This document shows positions 33,485-43,267 of a stretch of 64,000 nucleotides of DNA, piece after piece. A program made the position numbers and the translations under genes. How positions within the stretch are numbered: position 1 is the first letter of the stretch; each line of letters begins with the position of its first letter. Source of the stretch: CAYSWV01 sp964434865 (GTDB lineage: Bacteria; Cyanobacteriota; Cyanobacteriia; Thermostichales; Thermostichaceae); assembly GCA_964434865.1 (NCBI GenBank), contig CAYSWV010000018.1, forward strand, positions 1-64,000, written 5' to 3'. A model generated the notes under the pieces. That model made no database searches and was not told the DNA's origin. It was given only the letters and a program-made list of their open reading frames with translations.

Positions 33485-34242
33485 CAACCCAGACGACGCC
33501 TGAACCCGTCACTCTCACCCCGATTGCTTGGATTCGATCGTGTTATCCAGATCGATTTGGGATTCCCCGTCAAGCCGGTTTAGTCCCTTCAGCCTATGCT
33601 GAGATTGTGTTTGCGACTACAGAGGCCTCTCGACTAGCGCTCCGAGGAATCGACAGCTTCTCCCATTTGTGGGTCCTGTTTCTATTTCATCAGCAGACGT
33701 TCCCTACCGTTAAACCCTTAGTTCACCCCCCTCGCTTGGGAGGCAAAAAAACGATGGGTGTCTACGCGACGAGAAGCCCTAATCGACTTAATCCTATCGG
33801 TCTCAGTGCTGTCCAGCTTCATCAAGTCCGTGAATCTGCCAACGAACTGATCTTGGACGTACGGGGGGGCGATTTCCTCGATGGGACACCTGTACTGGAT
33901 ATCAAACCCTATATCCCTTATGCAGATGCTATTCCTACAGCCCAAAGCACATGGGTCACCCCTCCTGAGTCCGGATTAAGTGTCCACTGGAGTGAGGCAG
34001 CTGAGCAGATGTTTATCAGGCTTCAAGGTCCTTCTGATTCCTTGATCCGTTGCTTAATTAATGAGACTTTAGCTCAAGATCCTCGTCCTGCTTACGAAAG
34101 AGGCAAAGATGGCAAAGTCGGTCAACAATGGAATATCCAAATTTGCACCCTCAGTATTTTTTGGCAGGTTAGGGACAACACAGCTGTGATCACTAGAATC
34201 CTTCAAAGTAGTCAGGATCCACTCTGTCAAGAGTCTTTGTAG
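33481..34242 (+). CDS. trmO: tRNA (t6A37-N6)-methyltransferase TrmO
   Basis: The 253-residue protein carries TPIAWIRSCYPDRFGIPRQ, then SHLWVLFLFH, KKTMGVYATRSPNRLNPIGL and DGTPVLDIKPYIPYADA, the signature set of the TrmO/YaeB (UPF0066) family, plus a C-terminal domain of about 90 residues. It methylates the threonylcarbamoyl group at A37 of tRNA. It begins within the trmJ stop codon. Confidence 0.93.
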   Translation: MTTQTTPEPVTLTPIAWIRSCYPDRFGIPRQAGLVPSAYAEIVFATTEASRLALRGIDSFSHLWVLFLFHQQTFPTVKPLVHPPRLGGKKTMGVYATRSPNRLNPIGLSAVQLHQVRESANELILDVRGGDFLDGTPVLDIKPYIPYADAIPTAQSTWVTPPESGLSVHWSEAAEQMFIRLQGPSDSLIRCLINETLAQDPRPAYERGKDGKVGQQWNIQICTLSIFWQVRDNTAVITRILQSSQDPLCQESL

Positions 34243-34510
34243 GCAAACCGATGGCTTTGAGTTAAGCTAGAGAGCTTCAAGAGTTACGAGACTGGTAGCA
34301 TGATTAACTCAGTACTTACTCGTAAGTAGGGTATACACTTGAGTACAAGTTAGACACTGGGAGCTACAATCACAAAGGTATTGCCCGTATTACTGATCTC
34401 TACAGTAGCCACGCTACTAACTTCAATGCAGCCTGTGATCCTAGGCTTCTCTTTGGGATAGTTAGAATATATAAGGACATATACAGATAACTTGACATTC
34501 ACCTAGCCTG

Positions 34511-37500
34511 ATGACTCCTATTTTCCCTAGCGACTCAGATCCAACCCTTGATCGCATGCCTCACTACCCGCAAATGGTTGAGGCTCAGAGGGATTTGGTC
34601 ATCCACTATGCTCCTGATCTAACAATCAAGTTCGTAAATCCATCCTACTGTTATTTTTTGGGTGTCAGTCCTAACCAGCTGTTAGATCAAGCTGTAACGA
34701 TTACCTTATTACCTGAGTTTCAGGAGCAATTTAAGCAGTCACTTGTTACCCTAACTCCAGAACAGCCTGTTGCTGTGATTGAAGATCCAAGACAACGAGC
34801 AGATGGTCAACGGTGTTGGTATCAGTGGACTCATCAAGCTTTTTTTGATACGGATCGTCAACTTGTTGAAATTCAATCAATAGGCCGTGATATTACGGAA
34901 CTCAAACAAGTTCAACACCGCCTCGCTCGACTAACAGACTGTTTTCTCAGTTTTGATCAAAATCCAGATACTAATATTGATCGTTTAGTCAAAATCGGAG
35001 GAGAATTACTCAAAACTGACTGCGCCTTTTATACTCGCTTACAGGGAAGCTATCACAGCATTCAAGGTGAGTGGCAGGTACCTGAGCCGTATCCTAGACT
35101 ATTTGCGGCTGCAGGTCACCTGTGTCAGGAGGTTGTGGCTCTGGAGTCTGACCAACCTTTAAGGGTTGATACTATCCAGGACACCGTCTATGCAAAGCAT
35201 GATCCCTTGATTTCTGACTTAAGCTTACAGTCTTACGTGGGTATTTTGATTAAACTTAAACAGTGCCCCATTGGAGTCTTGAACCTTTACTATCAAACCA
35301 AAATCAATTTTTCACCTAATGATCAAAGCCTGCTCAGGGTGATTGCAGCTGCTATCAAAATCGAAGAAGAACGCAACCACACTGCAATGACAGTTTCCCA
35401 ACAAGAGGATTTGATCCAGCAAGTGTTGGATACGGATCCTAACCTCATTTATGTAACCGATCCACAGGGCCGATACTTACTTGTTAATCAAGCTTTTGTG
35501 CAGTTGCTAGAGAAAACCCCACAGGAAATCTTGGGCCTATCTCGATTGGGATTACCAGAGGCTAGCCAGCAAGTTGAAGACAATCTAGTTATTCAAAATC
35601 ATCAAGAAGTGACTTATGAGGAGTCAATTCAACGACCTAGTGGTGAAATTCGTTGGTATAAGACGGTTAAAAAGCCACTCAAAATTTCAGATGGCACCGT
35701 TCATGTCTTAGGGATCTCAACTGACATTACTGAACAACGGCAAACCACAGCCAGTTTAGAGACCGTTAACCGTAGTTTTATTCGGATCCTAGAGAGTATT
35801 CAAGATGGGTTTGTGGCCCTTGACCGAGATTGGAAATTTAGTTATGTCAATAGTGAAGCTGAACGGTTGCTTCAAAAAGAAGGCATTGAACTTGTTGGGA
35901 AGTCTATTTGGGAGACGATCTCAAGTCTTCAAGATACAACTTTCCAGCAAAGGCTCTATCAATCTGTTGCAGATCAGACAATTGATCGGTTTGAGTTTTT
36001 TTACTATCCCTTAAACTGTTACTTCTATGTCAATGCTTACCCTTATACAGAAGGTCTCTCCATCTTTTTCAGAGATATTACAGCACGTAAGCAGTCAGAA
36101 GAAGTCTTGTATGAACGAGAAGAGCAATTCCGCATTATTTTTGACCAAGGTCCGATTGGCATGGCTACCTTAGCGACTGATACCACCATTTTGGAAGCAA
36201 ACCAAGCTTACTGCACCATGATGGGTTATTCCCTAGCTGAACTCCAAACTAAATCATTTGTGGAGCTACTCCATCCTGAGGATCGCACGGGCCAGAATCT
36301 CTATCAAAGAATGCTACAAGGTGAATTTCCCACATTCTCGGCTGAAAAACGCTATCTTACTAAGGAGGCTAAGCCGATAGACGTTTACTCACGCTTTGCT
36401 GTTATTCGAGATCAGGAGGGGAAACCCAGCTATACCATCAGTCAAATTGTTGATATAACTGAACGCAAACGATCAGAGCGAGAGTTACGGGAACGAGAGC
36501 AAGCCATTCGTCATTTGTACGAAGTCACAGCTACTCAGGGGTTATCCTTTGCAGAGCGAATCCAACGCTTTTTGCAGCTTGGGTGTCAGTGGTTTCAACT
36601 GAAAATTGGCCTTTTATCAACGGTCAGCTCCTCCGAAAATTGCTGCGAGGTTGTAGCAGTTTATGGAACTCCTCAGATCCAAGCTGGGGATAGCCTACCT
36701 CTTAACCGAACCTACTGTTATGACACTGTGCAGCGAAGTGAACCCCTGGCGATAGGACATGCTAGTCAATCGGATTGGTCAACGCATCCCTGCTTTCAAG
36801 CTTTTCAGATAGAAGCCTACCTAGGTACTAAAGTTCTAGTTAATAATCAGGTCTACGGAACACTCACCTTTTCTAGCCAGGCTCCCCGTCAGGCTGAGTT
36901 TCAACCCTATGAGTCAGAGCTGTTGCAATTGATGGCTCAATGGATTGGTCAAACGATTGAACGAGTTCAAGCTCAGGAGGCTCTACAACGACAACTCCAG
37001 CGAGCCCTCTTGTTAAAACAGATCTTAGAAGACATTCGTAGTAGCCTGGATTCTCAGCAAATCTGTCAAACAGCAGTCTGTCAGGTTGGCGTCGCCCTAA
37101 ACGCTAAGCAATGTACTATTTACGGTTATACATCAGAGCCGACTCACCAGTTTTATCTAATTGAAGATTACGTGAAAGACACTCTTCAAGATGACTTAGA
37201 TCCTTCAGATATAGTGTGTCTTCCGGTTTATGGTAACCCTCATGTTCAAAAGGTCCTTGCTCAAGATCAGGCTGTCTCTTCTACCGATTTGCTATCTCAC
37301 CCAGCTCATGAGGTAGCTGCAGAACTAGAAGAGTGTCAACAACTGCAGATTCAATCGCTGGTAGCTGTAAGGACATCCTACAAAGGCTCACCCAATGGAA
37401 TTTTAATGGTGCATCAGGGTGACAAAGTACATAGGTGGTCGGAAGAAGATATTGACCTCCTAGAATCAGTAGCAGCTCAAGTGGGTATTGCTCTGGCTCA

Positions 37501-39514
37501 GGCTCAACTTCTGGAACAAGAACAGGCTCAACGGCAGCTCCTGACGGAACAAAATATTGCTCTGGAACACGCTAAGCGAGCAGCTGAGTCTGCTAATCGA
37601 GCTAAAAGTGAATTTCTGGCCACGATGAGTCATGAGATCCGCACCCCAATGAATGCTGTGATTGGTATGACTGGCCTATTGATGGATACCCCACTCTCAA
37701 TGCAACAGCGTGAATTTGTAGAAACGATCCGCTCGGGTGGTGATACCTTACTGACTGTGATCAATGACATTCTAGATTTTTCCAAAATTGAATCTAATCG
37801 AATGGATCTGGAGTCGTACCCGTTCTCCTTGTATCGATGCATTGAAGATGCGATTGATTTGCTGGCTCCTAAAGCTCTGGAAAAAGGCTTAGAATTGGCA
37901 TACTTGATCGATCCTAAGCTGCCCCATACCTATCTAGGCGATATCACCCGGATTCGACAAATTCTAGTTAATCTTATTAGTAATGCCATCAAGTTCACTG
38001 ATCATGGTGAAGTCATCATTCAAGTGACCACCTTAGGCCAACAAGACGAACGCTACGAACTTCAATTTTCAGTTAGAGACACTGGGATTGGCATTCCACC
38101 TGAGCGCATGGACCGATTATTTAGGCCCTTTAGCCAAGTGGATGCTTCAATAACACGCCAATACGGTGGCACTGGACTGGGCTTAGCCATTAGTCGGCGA
38201 CTGAGTGAAATGATGGACGGTCGGATGTGGGTGGAGAGCATCGTGGGGCGTGGATCCACGTTTTACTTCACGATCAGCGTTGAGGCTGTACCCGACGAGA
38301 TTCAGAGTCCCATGACTCTAGTTCCCCACTTGGGTGGCAAGCGTCTACTGATCGTGGATGATAATGCCACGAATCGCCGAATTCTAACTTTACAAACTCA
38401 GTCTTGGGGGTTGATTGTAGAAGCAGTAGCTTCAGGTGCAGAGGCTTTAGCTCGACTTCATCAAAGGGCAATCTATGATATCGCTATTCTAGATGTCAGT
38501 ATGCCGATGATGGACGGGATCACGTTGGCCAAGAACATTCGTCAATGTGAAACAGGCCATGATTTAGCTTTAATTATTTTAACTTCAATTGGATGTATGC
38601 CCACGGGTGGCGAGCTTGAAGGCCTAAAGCTATCAGCATGCTTATCCAAACCGCTCAAACAATCTCAACTCTATGATGCCATTATTACAAGTCTACAACA
38701 GGAAAGGGCCACACTTGAGCCAGAGTCCCAAGGGATTACTCTCGATCCCAATTTAGCAACTAAACTACCTCTGAAAATCCTACTAGCTGAAGACAATCGT
38801 GTAAACCAGAAGGTGGCGTTGTTGATTTTGCAGCGAATGGGCTATCGCGCTGATGTTGCTAGTAATGGATTAGAGGTGCTCAGTGCATTGCAACGCCAGC
38901 CCTATGATGTGATCCTAATGGATGTGCAAATGCCAGAAATGGATGGGCTAACAGCTACCCGTCAGCTACGCCAGACCTTGCCCCATGAGGCCCAACCTTG
39001 GATTGTGGCTATGACAGCCAATGCCATGCAAGATGCCCGCTCTGAATGCATAGCAGCTGGTATGAATGACTACATCTCCAAACCCGTTCATGTTCAAGAA
39101 TTACAACAGGTTCTCTTACGTTCAAAGTCAACTATAGACGATGAGCACGAGACTGAACAGGACAGAGCCGCCGTTGATCCGCAAGCGTTGCAAGAGCTAA
39201 GGGCTTTAGCCGGTGATGATGCCAGCATCATTTTAGGGGAGATGATTGAGAGTTATATGGAAGATAGTCCTGTTCATATTGAAACGATGGTACAAGCGCT
39301 CGTAGCTGCTGATCCTCAAGCTTTACAACGGGCCGCTCACACGATGAAATCGAGTAGTGCAACGCTAGGGGCTTCCCATCTAGCTCAACTATGTCGAGAA
39401 CTGGAGGTTATGGGGCAATCCAGTAACTTATCGGAGGCTGAAACAAAGCTTCAACAATTACAGCTAGAGTATCAACGAGTGACCTCAGAACTAGAACAGG
39501 CTTGTTCACCTTAG
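34511..39514 (+). CDS. multi-sensor hybrid histidine kinase (PAS/GAF x7, HisKA, HATPase, two REC, HPt)
   Basis: This 1667-residue soluble kinase has domains in order: PAS (about 15-130), GAF (140-290), PAS (298-415), PAS (423-530), PAS (536-660), GAF (660-825), GAF (834-1000), a coiled segment, HisKA with phosphorylated His1041 in TMSHEIRTPMNA, HATPase with N-box LISNAIKFTDHGE and G-boxes DTGIGIPP, GGTGLGLAIS, REC1 with Asp1328 (ILDVSMPMMDG), REC2 with Asp1471 (ILMDVQMPEMDG) and HPt with His1610 (RAAHTMKSSSATLG). It could therefore run a complete phosphorelay alone. None of the GAF domains shows an obvious DXCF or bilin Cys-His motif, so light sensing is not indicated. No output partner is adjacent. 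Confidence 0.95.
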   Translation: MTPIFPSDSDPTLDRMPHYPQMVEAQRDLVIHYAPDLTIKFVNPSYCYFLGVSPNQLLDQAVTITLLPEFQEQFKQSLVTLTPEQPVAVIEDPRQRADGQRCWYQWTHQAFFDTDRQLVEIQSIGRDITELKQVQHRLARLTDCFLSFDQNPDTNIDRLVKIGGELLKTDCAFYTRLQGSYHSIQGEWQVPEPYPRLFAAAGHLCQEVVALESDQPLRVDTIQDTVYAKHDPLISDLSLQSYVGILIKLKQCPIGVLNLYYQTKINFSPNDQSLLRVIAAAIKIEEERNHTAMTVSQQEDLIQQVLDTDPNLIYVTDPQGRYLLVNQAFVQLLEKTPQEILGLSRLGLPEASQQVEDNLVIQNHQEVTYEESIQRPSGEIRWYKTVKKPLKISDGTVHVLGISTDITEQRQTTASLETVNRSFIRILESIQDGFVALDRDWKFSYVNSEAERLLQKEGIELVGKSIWETISSLQDTTFQQRLYQSVADQTIDRFEFFYYPLNCYFYVNAYPYTEGLSIFFRDITARKQSEEVLYEREEQFRIIFDQGPIGMATLATDTTILEANQAYCTMMGYSLAELQTKSFVELLHPEDRTGQNLYQRMLQGEFPTFSAEKRYLTKEAKPIDVYSRFAVIRDQEGKPSYTISQIVDITERKRSERELREREQAIRHLYEVTATQGLSFAERIQRFLQLGCQWFQLKIGLLSTVSSSENCCEVVAVYGTPQIQAGDSLPLNRTYCYDTVQRSEPLAIGHASQSDWSTHPCFQAFQIEAYLGTKVLVNNQVYGTLTFSSQAPRQAEFQPYESELLQLMAQWIGQTIERVQAQEALQRQLQRALLLKQILEDIRSSLDSQQICQTAVCQVGVALNAKQCTIYGYTSEPTHQFYLIEDYVKDTLQDDLDPSDIVCLPVYGNPHVQKVLAQDQAVSSTDLLSHPAHEVAAELEECQQLQIQSLVAVRTSYKGSPNGILMVHQGDKVHRWSEEDIDLLESVAAQVGIALAQAQLLEQEQAQRQLLTEQNIALEHAKRAAESANRAKSEFLATMSHEIRTPMNAVIGMTGLLMDTPLSMQQREFVETIRSGGDTLLTVINDILDFSKIESNRMDLESYPFSLYRCIEDAIDLLAPKALEKGLELAYLIDPKLPHTYLGDITRIRQILVNLISNAIKFTDHGEVIIQVTTLGQQDERYELQFSVRDTGIGIPPERMDRLFRPFSQVDASITRQYGGTGLGLAISRRLSEMMDGRMWVESIVGRGSTFYFTISVEAVPDEIQSPMTLVPHLGGKRLLIVDDNATNRRILTLQTQSWGLIVEAVASGAEALARLHQRAIYDIAILDVSMPMMDGITLAKNIRQCETGHDLALIILTSIGCMPTGGELEGLKLSACLSKPLKQSQLYDAIITSLQQERATLEPESQGITLDPNLATKLPLKILLAEDNRVNQKVALLILQRMGYRADVASNGLEVLSALQRQPYDVILMDVQMPEMDGLTATRQLRQTLPHEAQPWIVAMTANAMQDARSECIAAGMNDYISKPVHVQELQQVLLRSKSTIDDEHETEQDRAAVDPQALQELRALAGDDASIILGEMIESYMEDSPVHIETMVQALVAADPQALQRAAHTMKSSSATLGASHLAQLCRELEVMGQSSNLSEAETKLQQLQLEYQRVTSELEQACSP

Positions 39515-39558
39515 GACTTGTCACTTTAAGACTTGTTACTTTAGGGCTGGTTACTTTA
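39499..39558. repeat. 15-bp tandem repeat, four copies, across the kinase stop codon
   Basis: Four degenerate 15-base units in a row (39499-39513, 39514-39528, 39529-39543, 39544-39558), for example GGACTTGTCACTTTA and AGACTTGTTACTTTA. The first unit contains the last codons of the histidine kinase and part of its TAG. Confidence 0.85.
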
Positions 39559-39643
39559 GTCTGATCCCTCAAATATGTTCATTATGAACCCTTTGGCGCC
39601 ACCTGCTTGATATAATCCTGCAAACCTCAATTCAGTCAGTCTC

Positions 39644-40090
39644 ATGAATCGATATTCTAGGGATCGTTATTCTCCTCAGCAGGAGGCTTTAGTGTGGCAA
39701 CTACTGATCAGGCTGGTGTTGTTTTTAAATACACGGATGCTACCTGCTCAAGCTCAGTTGGACCCTCAAGCTATTGTAGCTACCTTAAAATCAGCCTGGG
39801 CCTGGTGTCAGAGCTATCTCCAAGAGCGTGATCCTGGTGTCTATCAGTACCGCGGCTTGCCTCTCCATCCCAAGGCTCAATCTACCTCTTCACCTCAGTC
39901 ATGGACCTACCGGGGCTGTAATGTTCAACCGACTTCTCGCTCAACACAGCCCGTTGTACCCGCTGTTAGTTATACTCCCTGGTATCAGCATTGGTTACGT
40001 CGTTGGTTCACTAATCGTGGCTTTAGCGATGTAGACCGTTTAAAGACAACACTGGATCTCAGAAGAGATTATCGGGGTCAATCGTTTTAA
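39644..40090 (+). CDS. hypothetical protein with YRG motifs
   Basis: The 148-residue frame is basic and Trp/Tyr-rich. It has a hydrophobic N-terminal segment (LVWQLLIRLVLFLNTRML) that could be a signal, then two YRG motifs (VYQYRGLPL and WTYRGCNVQ), reminiscent of but not clearly matching the cyanobacterial DUF4278. The C-terminus is RLKTTLDLRRDYRGQSF, a third YRG. I cannot assign a function. Confidence 0.5.
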   Translation: MNRYSRDRYSPQQEALVWQLLIRLVLFLNTRMLPAQAQLDPQAIVATLKSAWAWCQSYLQERDPGVYQYRGLPLHPKAQSTSSPQSWTYRGCNVQPTSRSTQPVVPAVSYTPWYQHWLRRWFTNRGFSDVDRLKTTLDLRRDYRGQSF

Positions 40091-40202
40091 AAGAGGAGCC
40101 TGATTGATTGGCCTCTCGGTTTCGCTGATCTTGATCTTATCCGACCCGATCCGTGTCATTGTCAAACGCAAAGGCCCGGATCTCAATCTAAAATTGATAC
40201 AT

Positions 40203-41408
40203 CTAAAATCGACACAAGTCGCCCAATTGTTGTTGGCATTTCGCTAATTCGTCTGGAGTGAGGGAGTCCCATTCCACGTCTCGTCTTAGAATCACGCCAT
40301 TGACGCCTGTGATGAGACGAGGTAGCTCTCCTTGATCAATCAGGTCTAGGGTTTGCATATTGTAGGTTGTATAAAAAGTTTCTAGAGTTTGGAAATCAAT
40401 ATCAATTAACGTTAACGTCTTGCGAGGGGGCAATGGACTATCCACCAGGGGACGCGGACCACTTCCTAAAATGCCACTGTGGAGCAACTGTAACCGACCT
40501 TTGTGGGCTGGATAATAGCTGTGATGATGCCCGCTGATATAGGTGTGAACATTATACTGCTCCAGCAATTGGCGCTTAGTATCAGCATCAGTCAAGACTT
40601 CACCTAACTCATTGCGACCCACAGCAACGGCATACAATGGGAGGTGGCCCAATACGATTCTTAACCGGGCTGATTGGGCTCGCTCACTTGCTAGTTGTTG
40701 CTCAGCCCAACCCAATTGTTCAGGTGGAATCCAATTGGATGAAGCATCCCAAGTCATAAAAAAGATATTCTGGAATTCAAATGTGTAATAAAATGGGAAA
40801 TCGCCCCGATCAACAAACGTTAGGCCAGGATCATGCTCTGGATCATTCCAATACTTTGAGGTTTCGGCTCTTTCAACAGCAAATAGAAAGTCCCCTCTGA
40901 CAGAGCGAGCACCCGAAGCATCGTGATTGCCAACTGTAAATCCGTAGGGTAGTTGAGCCTCACGCAGAGGTTGGGCAAAGTGAATGTCAAAGGCTTGCCA
41001 CATGGCTCGCAGCCGCTCTGCACTGAGACGTGGATCTTGACCGGCTATCATGTCCCCAGCTCCGATCACCAGATCAGGCTGCCAGTAGGGCAACAGAGCT
41101 ATAGCCCGATCAACTTCAGGGTCATAGTCAGTGGAGCCATAGGCGGCATTTAAATCACTGGTGACCATTAACCTAACATCTCGACGAACCGGCAAATACA
41201 AATCCACAGCTAGCTCTGGAATGGACACTATCGTGGGTGTGTTGACTTCAGTAGGCAGTACACTGGGTGTCTGACTTAGCTCAGGTGGATCAGGTGTCGA
41301 GCTTGAAGCAGAATTGATGATCTCCCTTGATTGAAAGGCTACTACACCCCCAGTTAGGGCACTGCTGATCACGACTAGTCCAATCATTAAAAGTTGCTTA
41401 TGCTTCAA
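40203..41408 (-). CDS. exported or membrane-anchored metallophosphoesterase
   Basis: The 401-residue protein has an N-terminal membrane/signal segment (LLMIGLVVISSALTGGVVAF), a Ser/Thr/Pro linker, then calcineurin-type motifs: VTSDLNAAYG, LVIGAGDMIAG, TVGNHDASG, VLGHLPLYA and YISGHHHSYYP. The first motif has DLN where D-x-H is usual, which occurs in some subfamilies and may change metal coordination. The start is TTG with GGGAG 7 bases upstream. Substrate unknown. Confidence 0.88.
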   Translation of the reverse strand: MKHKQLLMIGLVVISSALTGGVVAFQSREIINSASSSTPDPPELSQTPSVLPTEVNTPTIVSIPELAVDLYLPVRRDVRLMVTSDLNAAYGSTDYDPEVDRAIALLPYWQPDLVIGAGDMIAGQDPRLSAERLRAMWQAFDIHFAQPLREAQLPYGFTVGNHDASGARSVRGDFLFAVERAETSKYWNDPEHDPGLTFVDRGDFPFYYTFEFQNIFFMTWDASSNWIPPEQLGWAEQQLASERAQSARLRIVLGHLPLYAVAVGRNELGEVLTDADTKRQLLEQYNVHTYISGHHHSYYPAHKGRLQLLHSGILGSGPRPLVDSPLPPRKTLTLIDIDFQTLETFYTTYNMQTLDLIDQGELPRLITGVNGVILRRDVEWDSLTPDELAKCQQQLGDLCRF

Positions 41409-42065
41409 GGTGTTGCTCCCATTGAAATTATTTTGCTATTATGTCAGATTGAGGCAACGGTCATGCCAGACTCTCGACTTTAAAGGCTAGCTCTTCAAAT
41501 CAAGCATCAGTGATCCAGAGCCATACTTATACTAGAATCATATTCAGACTAGAGTCATAATGAGCTAGCTTCTATGGCCTAGCTGTCACTATCTCAAAAA
41601 TCTTCAAACTTAATGTGACTGAAACTAAGATAGTGGGATGATCCCTGAAATTATGGGGAGTAGCCTCTAGATTTAGCGTCAGGCTGCACTTGATTTGAAA
41701 GATAAAAGAGGTTTGTTATAGCTTATACTTGTTAAGTAGCTAATGTAACTGACTAGTCACAGAGCTAATAACTTATAAAATAAAGGGAAAGGTAACTAAT
41801 ATGTTGATGGTCATCGTCAATAGTCATGTCAGAAGTCATCCTATCGGAAGCAATTGGGACAAGCTTGAGATTGTGATCCATGTCTCTCCAGACCCGATCT
41901 CATTCTGTAAGATCAGGTTGTATGACTTTGTTAGACTGGTAGGACTCCTGAAGTAGGTGTAATGTCTACTGGTTGAATAATACTAGCTGAATAGTAGCCC
42001 TTACTTGACAGATTGTCTTTAGTTTCTAAGTATAAGTTTTTTGTCCCTATCATGTTGGGTCTAAG
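41409..42065. other. long spacer upstream of the chemotaxis operon
   Basis: 657 bases with no established gene. It includes a short frame with a good ribosome site (41801-41956, listed separately) and a possible -35 TTGACA at 42005-42010 before the PatA-type gene, with TATAAG after an over-long 20-base spacer. Otherwise nothing is recognised. Confidence 0.5.
41801..41956 (+). CDS. possible small protein of 51 residues
   Basis: ATG at 41801 follows AAAGG at a good distance (8 bases). The frame reads MLMVIVNSHVRSHPIGSNWD and ends LYDFVRLVGLLK. Composition gives no clue and no family is recognised. The ribosome-site match is the only evidence, so it may be spurious. Confidence 0.25.
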   Translation: MLMVIVNSHVRSHPIGSNWDKLEIVIHVSPDPISFCKIRLYDFVRLVGLLK

Positions 42066-43229
42066 ATGTCTCCCTCAAGTTTCTTCTTCCAATCTCGGCA
42101 ACTCGTCCACAACCTGAATCAGCAATCCTTGGCCAGTGTGACAGGGTATTGCCAGATCAAGTTGGAAACCTCAGAAGCAGAATCACATGGGCATTATTTG
42201 GGATTATCACAAGGCCGTGTAGTTTACCTAGGCGATCAGCCCTTGTCATGGGATACCTTGATCGCTTGCTTAGAGCGTTACAACCTTCGCCTGCGACAAT
42301 CCAAAGCCCAAGCCCTGTTACAAACCCTCAAACGCCGCGCCACCCCTGATCAACAACAACGCTTGGGGATGCTGGTTAATTTATTAGAGAAGATGAAATT
42401 GTCTAAGCTAGATGAGGTGATTCAGTCCTTACGCTTAGACGTACTCGCTCGTTTAGATTTAGAACTGTATGAACCTTCTGGATGTGTAGATATTGTTGAG
42501 GATCCTCAACTCGTTGTCCTATCTCCCATTCAAGGCTTTGCCCTCAGTGAAATTTTGACCGAATCGATTCACCGTCGCAAACAATGGGATCAGCTACAGG
42601 CTCAGATTCCTTCGATGCGGGGTATACCCACTATGAATGAACAAGTCGCCCAGCGTCTGCAGTTGAAGGTAGAACAGCGGCAGCGGCTTGAAACCATGAC
42701 CTCTCAAGGCCGAACGTTGCAGGAAGTGGCTTATGACTTAGGGCGTGATCCGTTAGAAGTGGCGAAGATGTTTGCTAACTGGATCCGAGTGGGATTGGTC
42801 CAACTGAAGCTCAACACCTCTACATCAGCTCAATTCACCATACTAGCTATTGATGATAGCCAGGCAATGCAAACTATGATTCGTCGCTCCCTCCCCGGAT
42901 TTCGAGTCATTACCACAGGCAGTCCGGCTGAGGGGTTAAGTTTGGTCTTTCAACAGAAGCCCGATCTGATTGTCCTAGATTTAACGATGCCTGATATTGA
43001 TGGTTTAGATGTTTGCCGCACCATTCGAGAAAGCCCTCAGTTTAAGCAAATTCCCATTATTATTTTGACCGCTCGCGACAAATTAGTGGACCGGTTCCGT
43101 GGCAAGCTGGTAGGAGCAGATACTTATCTAACCAAACCTTTTGAAGCTGAAACCTTCAGAGATACCGTTCTTGGTTTATTAAAAGCGACAGTGCCTCAAT
43201 CAGAAGCTAGTGTTGCCACGGCTTGCTAA
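42066..43229 (+). CDS. pilG: PatA-type response regulator (PilG/TaxP-like)
   Basis: The 387-residue protein has an N-terminal PatA/DUF4388-like domain (SVTGYCQIKLETSEAESHGH, GLSQGRVVYLGDQ), a middle helix-turn-helix-like segment (GRTLQEVAYDLGRDPLEVAK) and a C-terminal REC domain with phospho-Asp305 in LIVLDLTMPDIDG and the conserved Lys in YLTKPFE. This is the first protein of cyanobacterial Pix/Pil-type chemotaxis operons, regulating type IV pilus motility. The choice of Pil/Hmp over Pix rests on the absence of GAF domains in the operon's receptor. Confidence 0.85.
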   Translation: MSPSSFFFQSRQLVHNLNQQSLASVTGYCQIKLETSEAESHGHYLGLSQGRVVYLGDQPLSWDTLIACLERYNLRLRQSKAQALLQTLKRRATPDQQQRLGMLVNLLEKMKLSKLDEVIQSLRLDVLARLDLELYEPSGCVDIVEDPQLVVLSPIQGFALSEILTESIHRRKQWDQLQAQIPSMRGIPTMNEQVAQRLQLKVEQRQRLETMTSQGRTLQEVAYDLGRDPLEVAKMFANWIRVGLVQLKLNTSTSAQFTILAIDDSQAMQTMIRRSLPGFRVITTGSPAEGLSLVFQQKPDLIVLDLTMPDIDGLDVCRTIRESPQFKQIPIIILTARDKLVDRFRGKLVGADTYLTKPFEAETFRDTVLGLLKATVPQSEASVATAC

Positions 43230-43267
43230 AGTAGCTCGACCCAATGCTCTATTACGGAGACAACAAC

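Noticed and set aside
40091..40202. Possible terminator AGAGG-A-GCC with GGCCTCT in the convergent spacer
   Set aside because: The stem has only 3+4 pairs with a bulge and no T-run.
42005..42036. TTGACA with TATAAG before the PatA-type gene
   Set aside because: The spacer of 20 bases is too long for a confident sigma-70 promoter.
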